A stretch of DNA of 12,231 bases from the NCBI GenBank assembly GCA_039935415.1, contig JBDTKH010000013.1, forward strand, positions 1-12,231, written 5' to 3'. The stretch comes from Palsa-870 sp039935415 (GTDB lineage: Bacteria; Chloroflexota; Dormibacteria; Dormibacterales; Dormibacteraceae). A program made the position numbers and the translations under genes. The notes under the pieces were generated by a model, which was not told where the DNA came from, made no database searches, and worked only from the letters and a program-made list of their open reading frames with translations. Numbering within the stretch: the stretch's first letter is position 1; each line of letters starts with the position of its first letter. Positions 4,957 through 12,031 of this stretch are shown piece after piece.

Positions 4957-6573
4957 ATGCCTGATGCCGGCGATCGCAAGGACGTGCTGCTGGAGGCGGG
5001 GCTCACACTGGCGTCCGAGCTTTCGCTGCCGATCGTGCTGCAGCGCATCGTCGACCTGGCGACTCAGGTCACCGACGCTCGCTACGGCGCGCTCGGCGTG
5101 CTGGGCGAGGGCGACACGCTCGTGGAGTTTGTGACGACCGGGATCTCGGCCCAGCAGCGCCGCGCGATCGGCCCGCTGCCGACTGGCCGGGGCCTGCTCG
5201 GGCTGCTCATCCGCGAGCCGAGGCCTTTCCGCATCAAGAACATCGCGGAGCACCCTCATTCGGTCGGCTTCCCGCCTCACCATCCCCCCATGGGTTCCTT
5301 CCTGGGCGCTCCGGTCCAGGCGATGGGCCGAATTTTTGGCAACATCTACCTCGCCGACAAGCGAACCGCCGACGAGTTCAGCGAGGAGGACCTGCAATCG
5401 CTCGTCGTGCTCGCGACGCAGGCCGGCGTGGCGATCGCCAACGCCTCGCTTTACGAGGAAGTCCGCAGTCGCGAGCGCTGGCTCGACGGCCTTCGCGACG
5501 TCACCGACCTGGTGCTGGCCGGCCGCGAGGGCCCTGAGCTGCTGGAAAGGATCGCCCGACACGCGAGAGAGCTGACCGGCGCCGACGCCGTGACCATCGT
5601 CAGCATCACCGAAACCCCAGGCGCGCTGGTGGTGACGGCCGCGGTGGGCGCTCGATCGAGCGAGCTCCGCGGGCAGGCGATCCCGGCAGAGGGGTCGATC
5701 TCGGGCGCCGTGATGAGAGGCGGAAAACCGCTGATGATCGATGACGTGAGCGCCGACTCGCGCGCATATCAACCGATCGTCAAACTCGGCCGCCACGGGC
5801 CGGCTCTATTCGTTCCGCTGCGGGTGCCCGGCGGAGCGACCGGCACGATGATGGTCGCGAACCTGAAGGGCGGCCTCCGCTTCGACGAGCGGCAGCGACG
5901 GCTCGTGGAAACGTTTGCCGACCAGGCTTCGGTCGTCATCGAGCACGGCCGCGCCCAGGCCGACCTGAGGCGCCTTGGTTTGATGGAGGAGCGCGAGCGC
6001 ATCGCCAAGGAGCTGCACGACGGCATCATCCAGTCGCTCTTCGCGGTCGGCATGGGCCTTCAAGGCGCTGCGCTTCTGGCACAGTCACCTGACACCGCGA
6101 AGCGCATCGAAGCCGCGGTCGAGGAGCTCGACAGGGTGATCCGCGACCTGCGCAACTACATCTTCGGGCTGCGTCCCGGGATCCTGGCCGACAGGCAGCT
6201 CGACCAGGCGCTGCACGTCCTGGGCGCCGAGATGGAGACGCGGATTCGCGCAGAGGTCGAGGTCGAAGTGGACGCGGCCCTCGCGGCAACCCTCTCTTCA
6301 CGGTCGGGGGAAATCGTGCAGCTGGCGCGCGAAGGGCTTTCCAACGTGGCACGCCACGCGCAGGCGACCCATGTGAAGCTCGGGTTGGCGCGCTTCGGAG
6401 CCTCCGTGCTGCTGACCATCGAGGACGACGGCGTCGGCTTCGATCCAGCCGGTGACTCGGGCGGGAACGGCATGCGCAACATGGGGGAGCGCACCGCCGC
6501 GCTTGGTGGGACCCTGGACGTCTCGAGCGAGCGCGGCCAGGGGACTCGCCTGCGCATGACCTTCCCGATCTAA
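4957..6573 (+). CDS. DosS/DevS-type GAF-GAF sensor histidine kinase
   Basis: Cytosolic histidine kinase of 538 residues without membrane helices. GAF domain 1 is about residues 20-167 and GAF domain 2 about 188-335. HisKA_3 dimerisation/phosphoacceptor follows (about 340-405, ERIAKELHDGIIQSLF, phospho-His H354), then the HATPase with N-box EGLSNVARHA (N463), DDGVGFD and GNGMRNMGERTAALGG. GAF1 contains GFPPHHPPMGSFLGAPV and GNIYL. By alignment from memory with M. tuberculosis DosS, H109 corresponds to the haem ligand H149 and Y131 to the ligand-pocket Y171, so haem-based sensing of O2, NO, CO or redox state is likely. The second GAF shows no such motif. It is followed 28 bp later by its response regulator. 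ATG 4957 is where similarity starts. The signal sensed here is inferred. Confidence 0.9.
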   Translation: MPDAGDRKDVLLEAGLTLASELSLPIVLQRIVDLATQVTDARYGALGVLGEGDTLVEFVTTGISAQQRRAIGPLPTGRGLLGLLIREPRPFRIKNIAEHPHSVGFPPHHPPMGSFLGAPVQAMGRIFGNIYLADKRTADEFSEEDLQSLVVLATQAGVAIANASLYEEVRSRERWLDGLRDVTDLVLAGREGPELLERIARHARELTGADAVTIVSITETPGALVVTAAVGARSSELRGQAIPAEGSISGAVMRGGKPLMIDDVSADSRAYQPIVKLGRHGPALFVPLRVPGGATGTMMVANLKGGLRFDERQRRLVETFADQASVVIEHGRAQADLRRLGLMEERERIAKELHDGIIQSLFAVGMGLQGAALLAQSPDTAKRIEAAVEELDRVIRDLRNYIFGLRPGILADRQLDQALHVLGAEMETRIRAEVEVEVDAALAATLSSRSGEIVQLAREGLSNVARHAQATHVKLGLARFGASVLLTIEDDGVGFDPAGDSGGNGMRNMGERTAALGGTLDVSSERGQGTRLRMTFPI

Positions 6574-6601
6574 GGTCGCGGCAAGGATGCGAACATAAGG
6601 C

Positions 6602-7264
6602 ATGGCGAAAGATCGGTTGCGCATCATGCTGGTCGACGATCACGAGGTCGTCCGCGACGGAGTCAAGTCGCTGATCAACGCCAATGACGACCTGACGGTA
6701 GTCGCCGAGGCGGGCACGGTCGCCGACGCGATCGCCCAGGCGGTTCGCACGAAGCCGGACGTCGTCGTCATGGACGTGAGGCTGGCCGACGGGAGCGGCA
6801 TCGAGGCGACGCGCGAGATCCGAGCCAGGCTCGAGAAGACGCAGGTCCTGATGCTTACCTCTTTCGCCGACGACGAGGCTCTGTTCGCGTCGATCATGGC
6901 CGGCGCGGCGGGCTACGTCCTCAAGCAGATCCGGGGCGGCGAGCTCGTGCGGGCGATCCGGGAGGTCGGCGCCGGCAGGAGCCTGCTGGACCCCGAGGTG
7001 ACCAAATCGGTACTCGAGCGCTTGCGCAAGGGCAAGACCATGCGGGACGAGAAGCTCGCTCGCCTCTCCGCGCAGGAGGAGCGCATCCTGACGCTCGTCG
7101 CACAGGGCCTCACCAACGGGCAGATCGGCAAGGAGCTGAAGTTGGCCGAGAAGACGGTCAAGAACTACGTGTCGACGATCCTGTCAAAGCTGGAGGTGGC
7201 CCGCCGCGCCGAGGCCGCCGCCTACCTGGCAAGGCACACCACGACGCCAGGATCGACCGGCTAG
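6602..7264 (+). CDS. NarL/DosR-family response regulator
   Basis: A 220-residue two-component regulator, partner of the preceding kinase. The receiver domain (about 5-120) has the acidic pair D12/D13 (VDDHE), phospho-acceptor D58 (VVVMDVRL), T86 (LMLTS) and K108 (YVLKQ). The LuxR-type helix-turn-helix (about 148-210, LSAQEERILTLVAQGLTNGQ) contains AEKTVKNYVSTILSKLEV, almost the same as the DosR recognition helix whose lysines and asparagine contact the GGGAC half-site. Length matches DosR (217). ATG 6602 is supported by homology; AAGGA lies 13 nt before it, a poor ribosome site, with AAGG closer but at 1 nt. Its stop shares the CTAG at 7261-7264 with the stop of the convergent gene. Likely targets are the flanking stress and respiratory genes. 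Confidence 0.92.
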   Translation: MAKDRLRIMLVDDHEVVRDGVKSLINANDDLTVVAEAGTVADAIAQAVRTKPDVVVMDVRLADGSGIEATREIRARLEKTQVLMLTSFADDEALFASIMAGAAGYVLKQIRGGELVRAIREVGAGRSLLDPEVTKSVLERLRKGKTMRDEKLARLSAQEERILTLVAQGLTNGQIGKELKLAEKTVKNYVSTILSKLEVARRAEAAAYLARHTTTPGSTG

Positions 7265-7707
7265 GCCTGTTTGACGGCCTTCTCCAACCGCTTGGCGATC
7301 GACTCCGCGAGCTCTTTCACGGTCGACTCGGCCACTCCGTGCATCAGGGCCTCGTCGAGTTGCTCTCCCAGCCTTCCGAGCGGCGGCTGATACATCCCGC
7401 TGACAGTCAGCCGCGTGACCTCCTTGTCGACCGGTGCGAGCTCGATCTTGCCGGTCATCACCGGAAAGAGCTTCTCCGGAAAGGTCGCTTTCCACGTGAT
7501 CGGGATCACAGTCCACGTCGAGGTTTTCACAGGCTTGCCGAGCTCGACCTTCACCCGCTTGCGCACTGGAAAGCCGGCCACGTGCGCACTCACCGTGGCC
7601 ACGTTCTTCCCACTGAGTGTGGGAAACCATTTCGGAGGTCCTTCCATGAGGGCTTCGGAGACTGCTTTCACCGGGTGTTCGATGTGAACCGAATGCTGGA
7701 TAAACAT
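7261..7707 (-). CDS. SRPBCC/START-like small protein (tentative)
   Basis: A 148-residue soluble protein starting at ATG 7707, four bases behind the iron-sulfur subunit stop, with GGAGAG about 8 nt upstream inside the end of that gene. The N-terminus MFIQHSVHIEHPVKAVSEAL, then GPPKWFPTL, alternating strands such as RKRVKVELGKPVKTSTWTVI and KIELAPVDKEVTRLTVSG, and a long C-terminal amphipathic helix (GVAESTVKELAESIAKRLEK) match the helix-grip pattern of SRPBCC/polyketide-cyclase-like ligand-binding proteins. No catalytic residues are evident. Its tight coupling to the sdh genes suggests a role tied to that complex, for example lipid or quinone handling; this is inference. The family assignment rests on fold pattern, so an unrelated small family is possible. 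It ends convergently on the response regulator gene. Confidence 0.6.
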   Translation of the reverse strand: MFIQHSVHIEHPVKAVSEALMEGPPKWFPTLSGKNVATVSAHVAGFPVRKRVKVELGKPVKTSTWTVIPITWKATFPEKLFPVMTGKIELAPVDKEVTRLTVSGMYQPPLGRLGEQLDEALMHGVAESTVKELAESIAKRLEKAVKQA

Positions 7708-7711
7708 CTCA

Positions 7712-8521
7712 TCACTCTCCGACCGGGCGTCGCTTCGGCGAGCCGCCCAACCGCCGGACGATCGCTCGGATGGGGTCGAAGTACGCATCGTCCATGCGCT
7801 CCTTGAGCGGGATGATCGCATTGTCGGTGATCTTGATGTGCTCGGGGCAGACCTCGGTGCAGCACTTCGTGACGTTGCAGTAGCCGACCCCAGCCTTGCC
7901 TTTCAGCAGGGGCGTGCGGTCGAGCACGTCTTTGGGGTGCATCTCCAGGCTCGCGATGCGGACCATGAAGCGCGGTCCGTAAAACGCGGCCTTATCGTCA
8001 TGGACCCGCAGCACATGGCATACGTCCTGGCACAGGAAGCACTCGATGCACTTGCGGAACTCCATCACCCGCTCCACGTCTTTCTGCTGCATGCGCCACG
8101 GTTCGCTGCTTGTCGCGTCCCTCTCGCTGGGCGTGAAGGGCGGGATCTGCTTGTTGACCTCGTAGTTCCAGCTCACATCGGTGACCAGGTCTTTGACCAC
8201 CGGGAACGCCTTCATCGGCCGCACCGTCACGCTGCCGCCGTATTCGGAGATGGGGGTCTTGCACATCAGTCGCGGGAAGCCGTTGACCTCGGCCGAGCAC
8301 GAGCCACATTTCGCGGCCTTGCAGTTCCACCTGACCGCGAGGTCAGACGCCATGTTTGCCTGCACCCACAGCACGGCGTCCAGCACCACCATGCCTTCCC
8401 GCACGGGCACGCGATACGAAACGATGTCCCCGCCGGCCGAGTTGCCACGCCAGATGTTCAGCTCAAGGTTCGATATCTCTTCAGGTGCGCCCTGCGCGCG
8501 CCCGGCGGTCTGTTCGATCAC
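7712..8521 (-). CDS. sdhB: Succinate dehydrogenase/fumarate reductase iron-sulfur subunit
   Basis: A 269-residue electron-transfer subunit carrying the three clusters between FAD and quinone. The plant-type ferredoxin N-terminal domain has [2Fe-2S] cysteines C67, C72, C75 and C87 (CKAAKCGSCSAEV...LMC). The C-terminal domain has CIECFLCQDVC (C158, C161, C164, C168) and CNVTKCCTEVCPEH (C215, C220, C221, C225). By E. coli spacing, C158/161/164/225 bind [4Fe-4S] and C168/215/221 bind [3Fe-4S]; C220 is extra. The start GTG 8521 overlaps the flavoprotein stop (GTGA, 8518-8521), so translation is coupled. The residues before ISNLELNIWRG are family-variable, so the start is well placed by the overlap rather than by homology. 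Third gene of the operon, in the same anchor-A-B order as mycobacterial Sdh1 (Rv0249c-Rv0247c). Confidence 0.95.
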   Translation of the reverse strand: MIEQTAGRAQGAPEEISNLELNIWRGNSAGGDIVSYRVPVREGMVVLDAVLWVQANMASDLAVRWNCKAAKCGSCSAEVNGFPRLMCKTPISEYGGSVTVRPMKAFPVVKDLVTDVSWNYEVNKQIPPFTPSERDATSSEPWRMQQKDVERVMEFRKCIECFLCQDVCHVLRVHDDKAAFYGPRFMVRIASLEMHPKDVLDRTPLLKGKAGVGYCNVTKCCTEVCPEHIKITDNAIIPLKERMDDAYFDPIRAIVRRLGGSPKRRPVGE

Positions 8522-10284
8522 TCAGTCGCCTCCGGTGTGTACCGCGCGTAGGAATGCTGGACGGCTTCGGCCAGGTAGTCGGGCATCGGCGCCTGCCGCT
8601 CGGCCCTGACGTCCATCCCGTCTGCCGTCTTCTCGACGATGAAGTTGATCGGCGTGAGCTCATCCTCCGTCCGGGGGAAGTCCGAGCGCGCATGCGCGCC
8701 ACGGCTCTCCTTTCGCTCGATGGCGGAGCGCAGCAGGGCCTCGGAGTTGACCAGCATCGATTTCAGGTCGCCTGCGGTGTGCCAGCCGGGGTTGAAGGCA
8801 AGGGTTGTCGGACCGCCCGTTCCACAGGCGGCGACGCGTGAGCCGAGCGCGTGGATCTTCTCCACACCGGCCTCGAGCCCTGGACCGTCCCGCACGATCG
8901 GAGCATGCGTGGTCATGACCTCCTGGATCTCCGCAAACAACTTGTAGGGGCTCTCGCCCGCCGGGCGTTCGAGAGGTGCCATGAGCTCCGCGATCGCGCT
9001 GTCCAACTCCTTCGGATCGAGTTTCGCTGTGCTTGCCCCGGCATTCGCTTTCGCGGCGGAAGCAACTCCCTCACCCGCGCGCTTGCCGAACACCAGCAGG
9101 TCGCTGAGGGAGTTGCCGCCCAGCCGGTTCGCGCCGTGAAGCCCCGAGGCGACCTCTCCGGCGGCGTACAGCCCGGGCACGATGGTTGCGCCGGTCTCCG
9201 CGTCGACGCGGATGCCTCCCATCGCGTAGTGGATGGTCGGGGCGACCTCCATGGGCTGCCTGGTGATGTCGACGTTGGCCAGCTTGAGGAACTGCTCGTA
9301 CATGGATGGCAGCTTGCTCTTGATGAACTCCGGAGTGCGGTGCGTGATGTCGAGGTACGCGCCGCCGTGAGGAGTCCCTCGACCCGCGTTGACCTCGGAG
9401 TTGATGGCTCGCGCGACCACGTCGCGTGAGGAGAGCTCCATTCGCTCGTGGTCGTAGCGCTCCATGAACCGCTCGCCATCCTTGTTGCGCAGGACCCCCC
9501 CTTCGCCGCGCACTGCCTCGGTGATCAGGAGTCCGCGCACGCCTGCCGGCCAAACCATGCCGGTGGGATGGAACTGCATCATCTCCATGTCGCGCAGCTG
9601 CGCCCCCGCCTCATAGGCGAGCGCGGTGCCGTCGCCCGTGCTCTCCCAGGAGTTCGAGGTGACGCGGTAAATCTTGCCCGTGCCTCCGGTGGCAAGCAGG
9701 ATCGCGGCACATCGGTACAGGATCAAGGAACCGTCCGCGCGCCGGTACGCGAGGGCGCCCGCAATCCGTCCGTCGGCCTTCAGCAGCTTGAAGACGTTCA
9801 CCTCCATGTGCACGTCAACGCGGGGCGTGTGCACCGCACGATCCTGGAGGGTCCGGATCAGCTCGAGGCCGGTTCGGTCGCCGATGTGTGCGAGCCGAGG
9901 ATACGTGTGCGCGCCAAACGGCCTCTGGTGGATGCGGCCCTGCCAGGTGCGGTCGAACACCGCCCCCCAGCGCTCCAGCTCGAGCACTCGCTCGGGCGAC
10001 TCCTTGGCGTGCAGCTCGGCCATGTGCCAGTCGTTGATCAGCTTGCCGCCCTTCATCGTGTCGGCGAAATGAACCTCCCACGTGTCCTGGTAGGCGACGT
10101 TGTGCATGGCGGCCGCCACGCCGCCCTCGGCCATCACGGTGTGCGCCTTGCCGAGCAGCGACTTGCACACGATCAGCACTCGCAGACCGGCCTCGGCGGC
10201 AGCTAGGGTGCCCCGGAGGCCGGCGCCGCCCGCGCCCAGCACCAGCACGTCGGTCTCAACCGTCTCGTAGGTGTGGGCGCTCAC
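8518..10284 (-). CDS. sdhA: Succinate dehydrogenase/fumarate reductase flavoprotein subunit
   Basis: A 588-residue subunit that interconverts succinate and fumarate at a covalently bound FAD. Visible motifs in order: ADP-binding DVLVLGAGGAGLRGTLAAAEAG (about residues 12-33); KAHTVMAEGG with the FAD-linking histidine near H48; LLATGGTGKIYRVTSN; MEMMQFHPTGM; the catalytic-region ERYDHERMELSSRDVVARAI; TIHYAMGGI; GLYAAGEVASGLHGANRLGG; and a C-terminal helical part with LNxxP-like TPINFIVEK. Start GTG 10284 was chosen because it overlaps the TGA of the membrane subunit (GTGA) and similarity begins just after it; the frame stays open leftwards over the anchor gene. It overlaps sdhB downstream in the same way. 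The direction (oxidation or fumarate reduction) cannot be read from sequence. Confidence 0.95.
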   Translation of the reverse strand: MSAHTYETVETDVLVLGAGGAGLRGTLAAAEAGLRVLIVCKSLLGKAHTVMAEGGVAAAMHNVAYQDTWEVHFADTMKGGKLINDWHMAELHAKESPERVLELERWGAVFDRTWQGRIHQRPFGAHTYPRLAHIGDRTGLELIRTLQDRAVHTPRVDVHMEVNVFKLLKADGRIAGALAYRRADGSLILYRCAAILLATGGTGKIYRVTSNSWESTGDGTALAYEAGAQLRDMEMMQFHPTGMVWPAGVRGLLITEAVRGEGGVLRNKDGERFMERYDHERMELSSRDVVARAINSEVNAGRGTPHGGAYLDITHRTPEFIKSKLPSMYEQFLKLANVDITRQPMEVAPTIHYAMGGIRVDAETGATIVPGLYAAGEVASGLHGANRLGGNSLSDLLVFGKRAGEGVASAAKANAGASTAKLDPKELDSAIAELMAPLERPAGESPYKLFAEIQEVMTTHAPIVRDGPGLEAGVEKIHALGSRVAACGTGGPTTLAFNPGWHTAGDLKSMLVNSEALLRSAIERKESRGAHARSDFPRTEDELTPINFIVEKTADGMDVRAERQAPMPDYLAEAVQHSYARYTPEATE

Positions 10285-11042
10285 GCGATCCACCTCGGGT
10301 CGTGCAGCACCCCCGCGAGCAAGAGCCGGATGTAGATGTCCGTGGCGGCGACCGAGACCAGGCTCGCCCACGCCCAGCGGTCGTGTTTGATGTTCAGCAC
10401 CGTGACGCCCCTCCAGAGCCGGAAGCGGGCGCGCGCGGCGAGCGAGCAGGAAAAACAGTCGAGCCCACCGCCGGAGAGATGGCGGAAGGCGTGGCAGCCG
10501 AACGTGTAGCCGGAGAGGAGGAGCACGTTGACGAGCATCAGGACGCTGCCGAACCCGATCCCGAAACGTCCACCGAAGTCAAAGGCGACGATCGCGTCGA
10601 ACCAGAGAAAGGCGACCTGCACCACTGTGGCGTAGAACGCGAAGCGGTGGAAGTTGTTGAAGACCCACGGGAAAGCGGTCTCGCCGCGATAGCGGCCGCG
10701 TTTGGGCTCGGGCACTGCGCACGAGCGCGGGTGCCAGAAGAAAGAGCGGAAGTAGGCTTTGCGGTAGTAGTAGCAGGTGAGCCGGAACAGCAGGGGCGCC
10801 CAGGCGACCCAGACCCCCGGTGGGATCGGGCCGACCTTGATCAGGGGCGAGTAGAAGGGGCTGAGGTATGGCGCGTAGTAGCCCTCGTGCTGGAAGAAGA
10901 CGACCCAGACAGCGAAGACTCCGAACAGGCTCAACGCGACGACGACGAAGGCTGGGTAGAGCCAGTTGGGAAGCCTGCTGTACGGGTTTCGCACCGACTC
11001 GCGTGCCGGTGTGGACTGTGTGGCTGGTTGAGAGAGGGCCAA
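10281..11042 (-). CDS. Succinate dehydrogenase membrane anchor subunit (Sdh1-like)
   Basis: A 253-residue integral membrane protein, first gene of the sdh operon. Hydrophobic segments: about 28-50 (LYPAFVVVALSLFGVFAVWVV), a weaker one near 75-90, about 136-157 (FAFYATVVQVAFLWFDAIVA), about 163-190 (VLMLVNVLLLSGYTFGCHAF) and about 225-245. Histidines in or near helices (NNFHRF, GCHAFRHL, NIKHDRW) could ligate haem. Size, single-polypeptide form and position before sdhA resemble mycobacterial Rv0249c rather than the separate small SdhC and SdhD of E. coli. The TTG start at 11042 is supported by GAGAGG five bases upstream; a GTG inside (codon 17) is the alternative but lacks such a site. The last helix ends at the GTGA overlap with sdhA. 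Assignment rests on operon position and topology more than on motifs. Confidence 0.8.
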   Translation of the reverse strand: MALSQPATQSTPARESVRNPYSRLPNWLYPAFVVVALSLFGVFAVWVVFFQHEGYYAPYLSPFYSPLIKVGPIPPGVWVAWAPLLFRLTCYYYRKAYFRSFFWHPRSCAVPEPKRGRYRGETAFPWVFNNFHRFAFYATVVQVAFLWFDAIVAFDFGGRFGIGFGSVLMLVNVLLLSGYTFGCHAFRHLSGGGLDCFSCSLAARARFRLWRGVTVLNIKHDRWAWASLVSVAATDIYIRLLLAGVLHDPRWIA

Positions 11043-11100
11043 TTGGGCCTCTCTATCTAACTACGAACGCAGAAGCGCCGTATGGCAAAAGAAGACGCCA

Positions 11101-11109
11101 TCGGGACTA
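11101..11109 (+). promoter_or_regulatory. Exact DosR half-site sequence upstream of sdh
   Basis: TCGGGACTA fits the half-site TSGGGACTW of the mycobacterial DosR box without mismatch. It lies ~59 bp upstream of the TTG start of the sdh operon. The other half of the palindrome is not conserved, so this may be chance. Confidence 0.25.
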
Positions 11110-11155
11110 CCCCGCCAGACCCTAGCCCTGAAATCTGCCCCTAACGTGGCCCGGG

Positions 11156-11177
11156 GTGGCCGGCGTCTCCCGGCCAC
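11156..11177. repeat. 8-bp hairpin upstream of sdh operon
   Basis: GTGGCCGG (11156-11163) and CCGGCCAC (11170-11177) are a perfect inverted repeat around a 6-base loop. Neither side is followed by a T-run, so it is not a standard terminator. It may be an operator or an RNA structure in the sdh leader. Confidence 0.5.
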
Positions 11178-11191
11178 GACTTTGTCCTCAT

Positions 11192-11212
11192 CGTCGCCAG
11201 GGCGTCGCCAGG
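11192..11212. repeat. 10-bp direct repeat, 11-bp period
   Basis: CGTCGCCAGG occurs at 11192-11201 and again at 11203-11212, one base apart. The 11-bp period puts both copies on nearly the same face of the helix, as expected for tandem protein-binding sites. It lies in the spacer between the terminator of the upstream gene and the sdh operon. Confidence 0.5.
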
Positions 11213-11220
11213 AGTGACTA

Positions 11221-11258
11221 CTTTATATAAAGACTCCGGCGGGACTTTCCCGCCGGAG
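11221..11258 (-). terminator. Rho-independent terminator for the 11283-11912 gene
   Basis: On the minus strand, a perfect 11-bp stem (11248-11258 with 11234-11244, loop of three bases) is followed by TCTTTATATAAAG, AT-rich in an otherwise GC-rich spacer. It begins 25 bp behind the TGA of the minus-strand membrane protein gene, a normal distance. The AT-rich tail CTTTATATAAAG (11221-11232) is itself a perfect 12-bp palindrome. On the plus strand no T-run follows, so it works in one direction only. Confidence 0.75.
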
Positions 11259-11282
11259 CTGTAGCCGTCCTTGAAGAGCTGG

Positions 11283-11912
11283 TCACGCAGCGATCTTCTG
11301 CACGACCTTGATGTTTTCTGACTTGCGGCCCGCGATAAAGAGCTCGAAGACGAGCGCGACGAGCACGCCGAGCGCGGCGATCATGAGGCCGATCGCGGCG
11401 TAGGTCGAGTAGACGCCGAGGGTCCACCAGCCGTACGAGTTGAGAAGCGTGCCACGCAGCATCTCACCGGTGAACAACGTGGTCTTCTGGCCGGCGATGG
11501 TCGCGAGCTTGGCCTCAAGCACTGCGTACTGGGGGTCGGTCTTCGGAGTGGTCGCCAGCTGGGCGGTGACCGGAGCCGACAGCGTGCCCATCTGGCTGTA
11601 CGTCAGCCCGTTGGCTACGGTCTTCAGGTGCGCGCCGATGAAGTCGTTCGCGTAGATCCTGGCCTGGTTACCGTCGGTGACCTGCTTTCCGGCCTGGTCG
11701 CGAATCTCCTGAGGGAATTCCGCGGGGTCGAGCGCTCCGCCGGTCTTGATCTCGCTGGCCGGTGGGAACGAAACCTGCTGCGCGACGAGCTGGTCGTGAA
11801 CCATGGTGGTAACGAAGCTGCCCTCATAGAAGGCGAAGCCTGAAGCTGCCGCAAAGACGACGACGAGCATCGACTGAAGAGTGACGATCCGCCACTTGAT
11901 GTCCCTGTTCAC
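11283..11912 (-). CDS. Two-helix membrane protein of unknown function
   Basis: A 209-residue protein with one membrane helix near the N-terminus (about 8-30, IVTLQSMLVVVFAAASGFAF) and one near the C-terminus (about 165-193, YSTYAAIGLMIAALGVLVAL). About 130 residues between them probably face outside the cytosol; this middle part has no cysteine pairs and is rich in Ala, Thr and Gln (PAEFPQEIRDQAGKQVTDGN; LSAPVTAQLATTPKTDPQY). The N-terminus MNRDIKWRI is positively charged, fitting a cytosolic start. I do not recognise the family. The GTG start at 11912 is well supported by AGGAGG five bases upstream, the strongest ribosome site in the window. It stands alone, with its own terminator behind and a 319-base region with three possible DosR boxes in front, so it may belong to the kinase/regulator regulon. 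That is inference. Confidence 0.8.
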   Translation of the reverse strand: MNRDIKWRIVTLQSMLVVVFAAASGFAFYEGSFVTTMVHDQLVAQQVSFPPASEIKTGGALDPAEFPQEIRDQAGKQVTDGNQARIYANDFIGAHLKTVANGLTYSQMGTLSAPVTAQLATTPKTDPQYAVLEAKLATIAGQKTTLFTGEMLRGTLLNSYGWWTLGVYSTYAAIGLMIAALGVLVALVFELFIAGRKSENIKVVQKIAA

Positions 11913-11917
11913 CTTGT

Positions 11918-11923
11918 CCTCCT
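11918..11923 (-). promoter_or_regulatory. Strong Shine-Dalgarno AGGAGG
   Basis: A perfect AGGAGG on the minus strand, 5 nt before the GTG at 11912; it decides the start of the two-helix membrane protein and suggests high translation. Confidence 0.75.
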
Positions 11924-12031
11924 GGTGTTGGTGCCCTGGTTCGGCGTTTGATTTGAGCTACGGACGGCTCATGGATCAAGTGAACAGGTCGCGCGATCCG
12001 GTGACTCGTGCCGTTCGGCCCCCTGCGGGCA

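Noticed and set aside
4933..5796. Long open frame on the minus strand opposite the sensor kinase
   Set aside because: Antisense to a gene with clear GAF and kinase motifs; His- and Arg-rich text typical of the complement of GC-rich coding sequence.
9448..10206. Long plus-strand open frame inside sdhA
   Set aside because: Mirror of a fully conserved flavoprotein; no family resemblance and no ribosome site.
10302..11060. Plus-strand open frame opposite the membrane anchor gene
   Set aside because: Highly charged, Glu/Asp/Arg-rich antisense text; the opposite strand gives coherent membrane helices and operon overlaps.
11221..11232. CTTTATATAAAG palindrome as a promoter or operator on its own
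   Set aside because: It is best explained as the AT-rich tail of the minus-strand terminator; no second promoter element at suitable spacing was seen.
11043..11282. Riboswitch or small RNA gene upstream of sdh
   Set aside because: Only a simple hairpin and a direct repeat are visible; no conserved riboswitch core could be recognised by eye.
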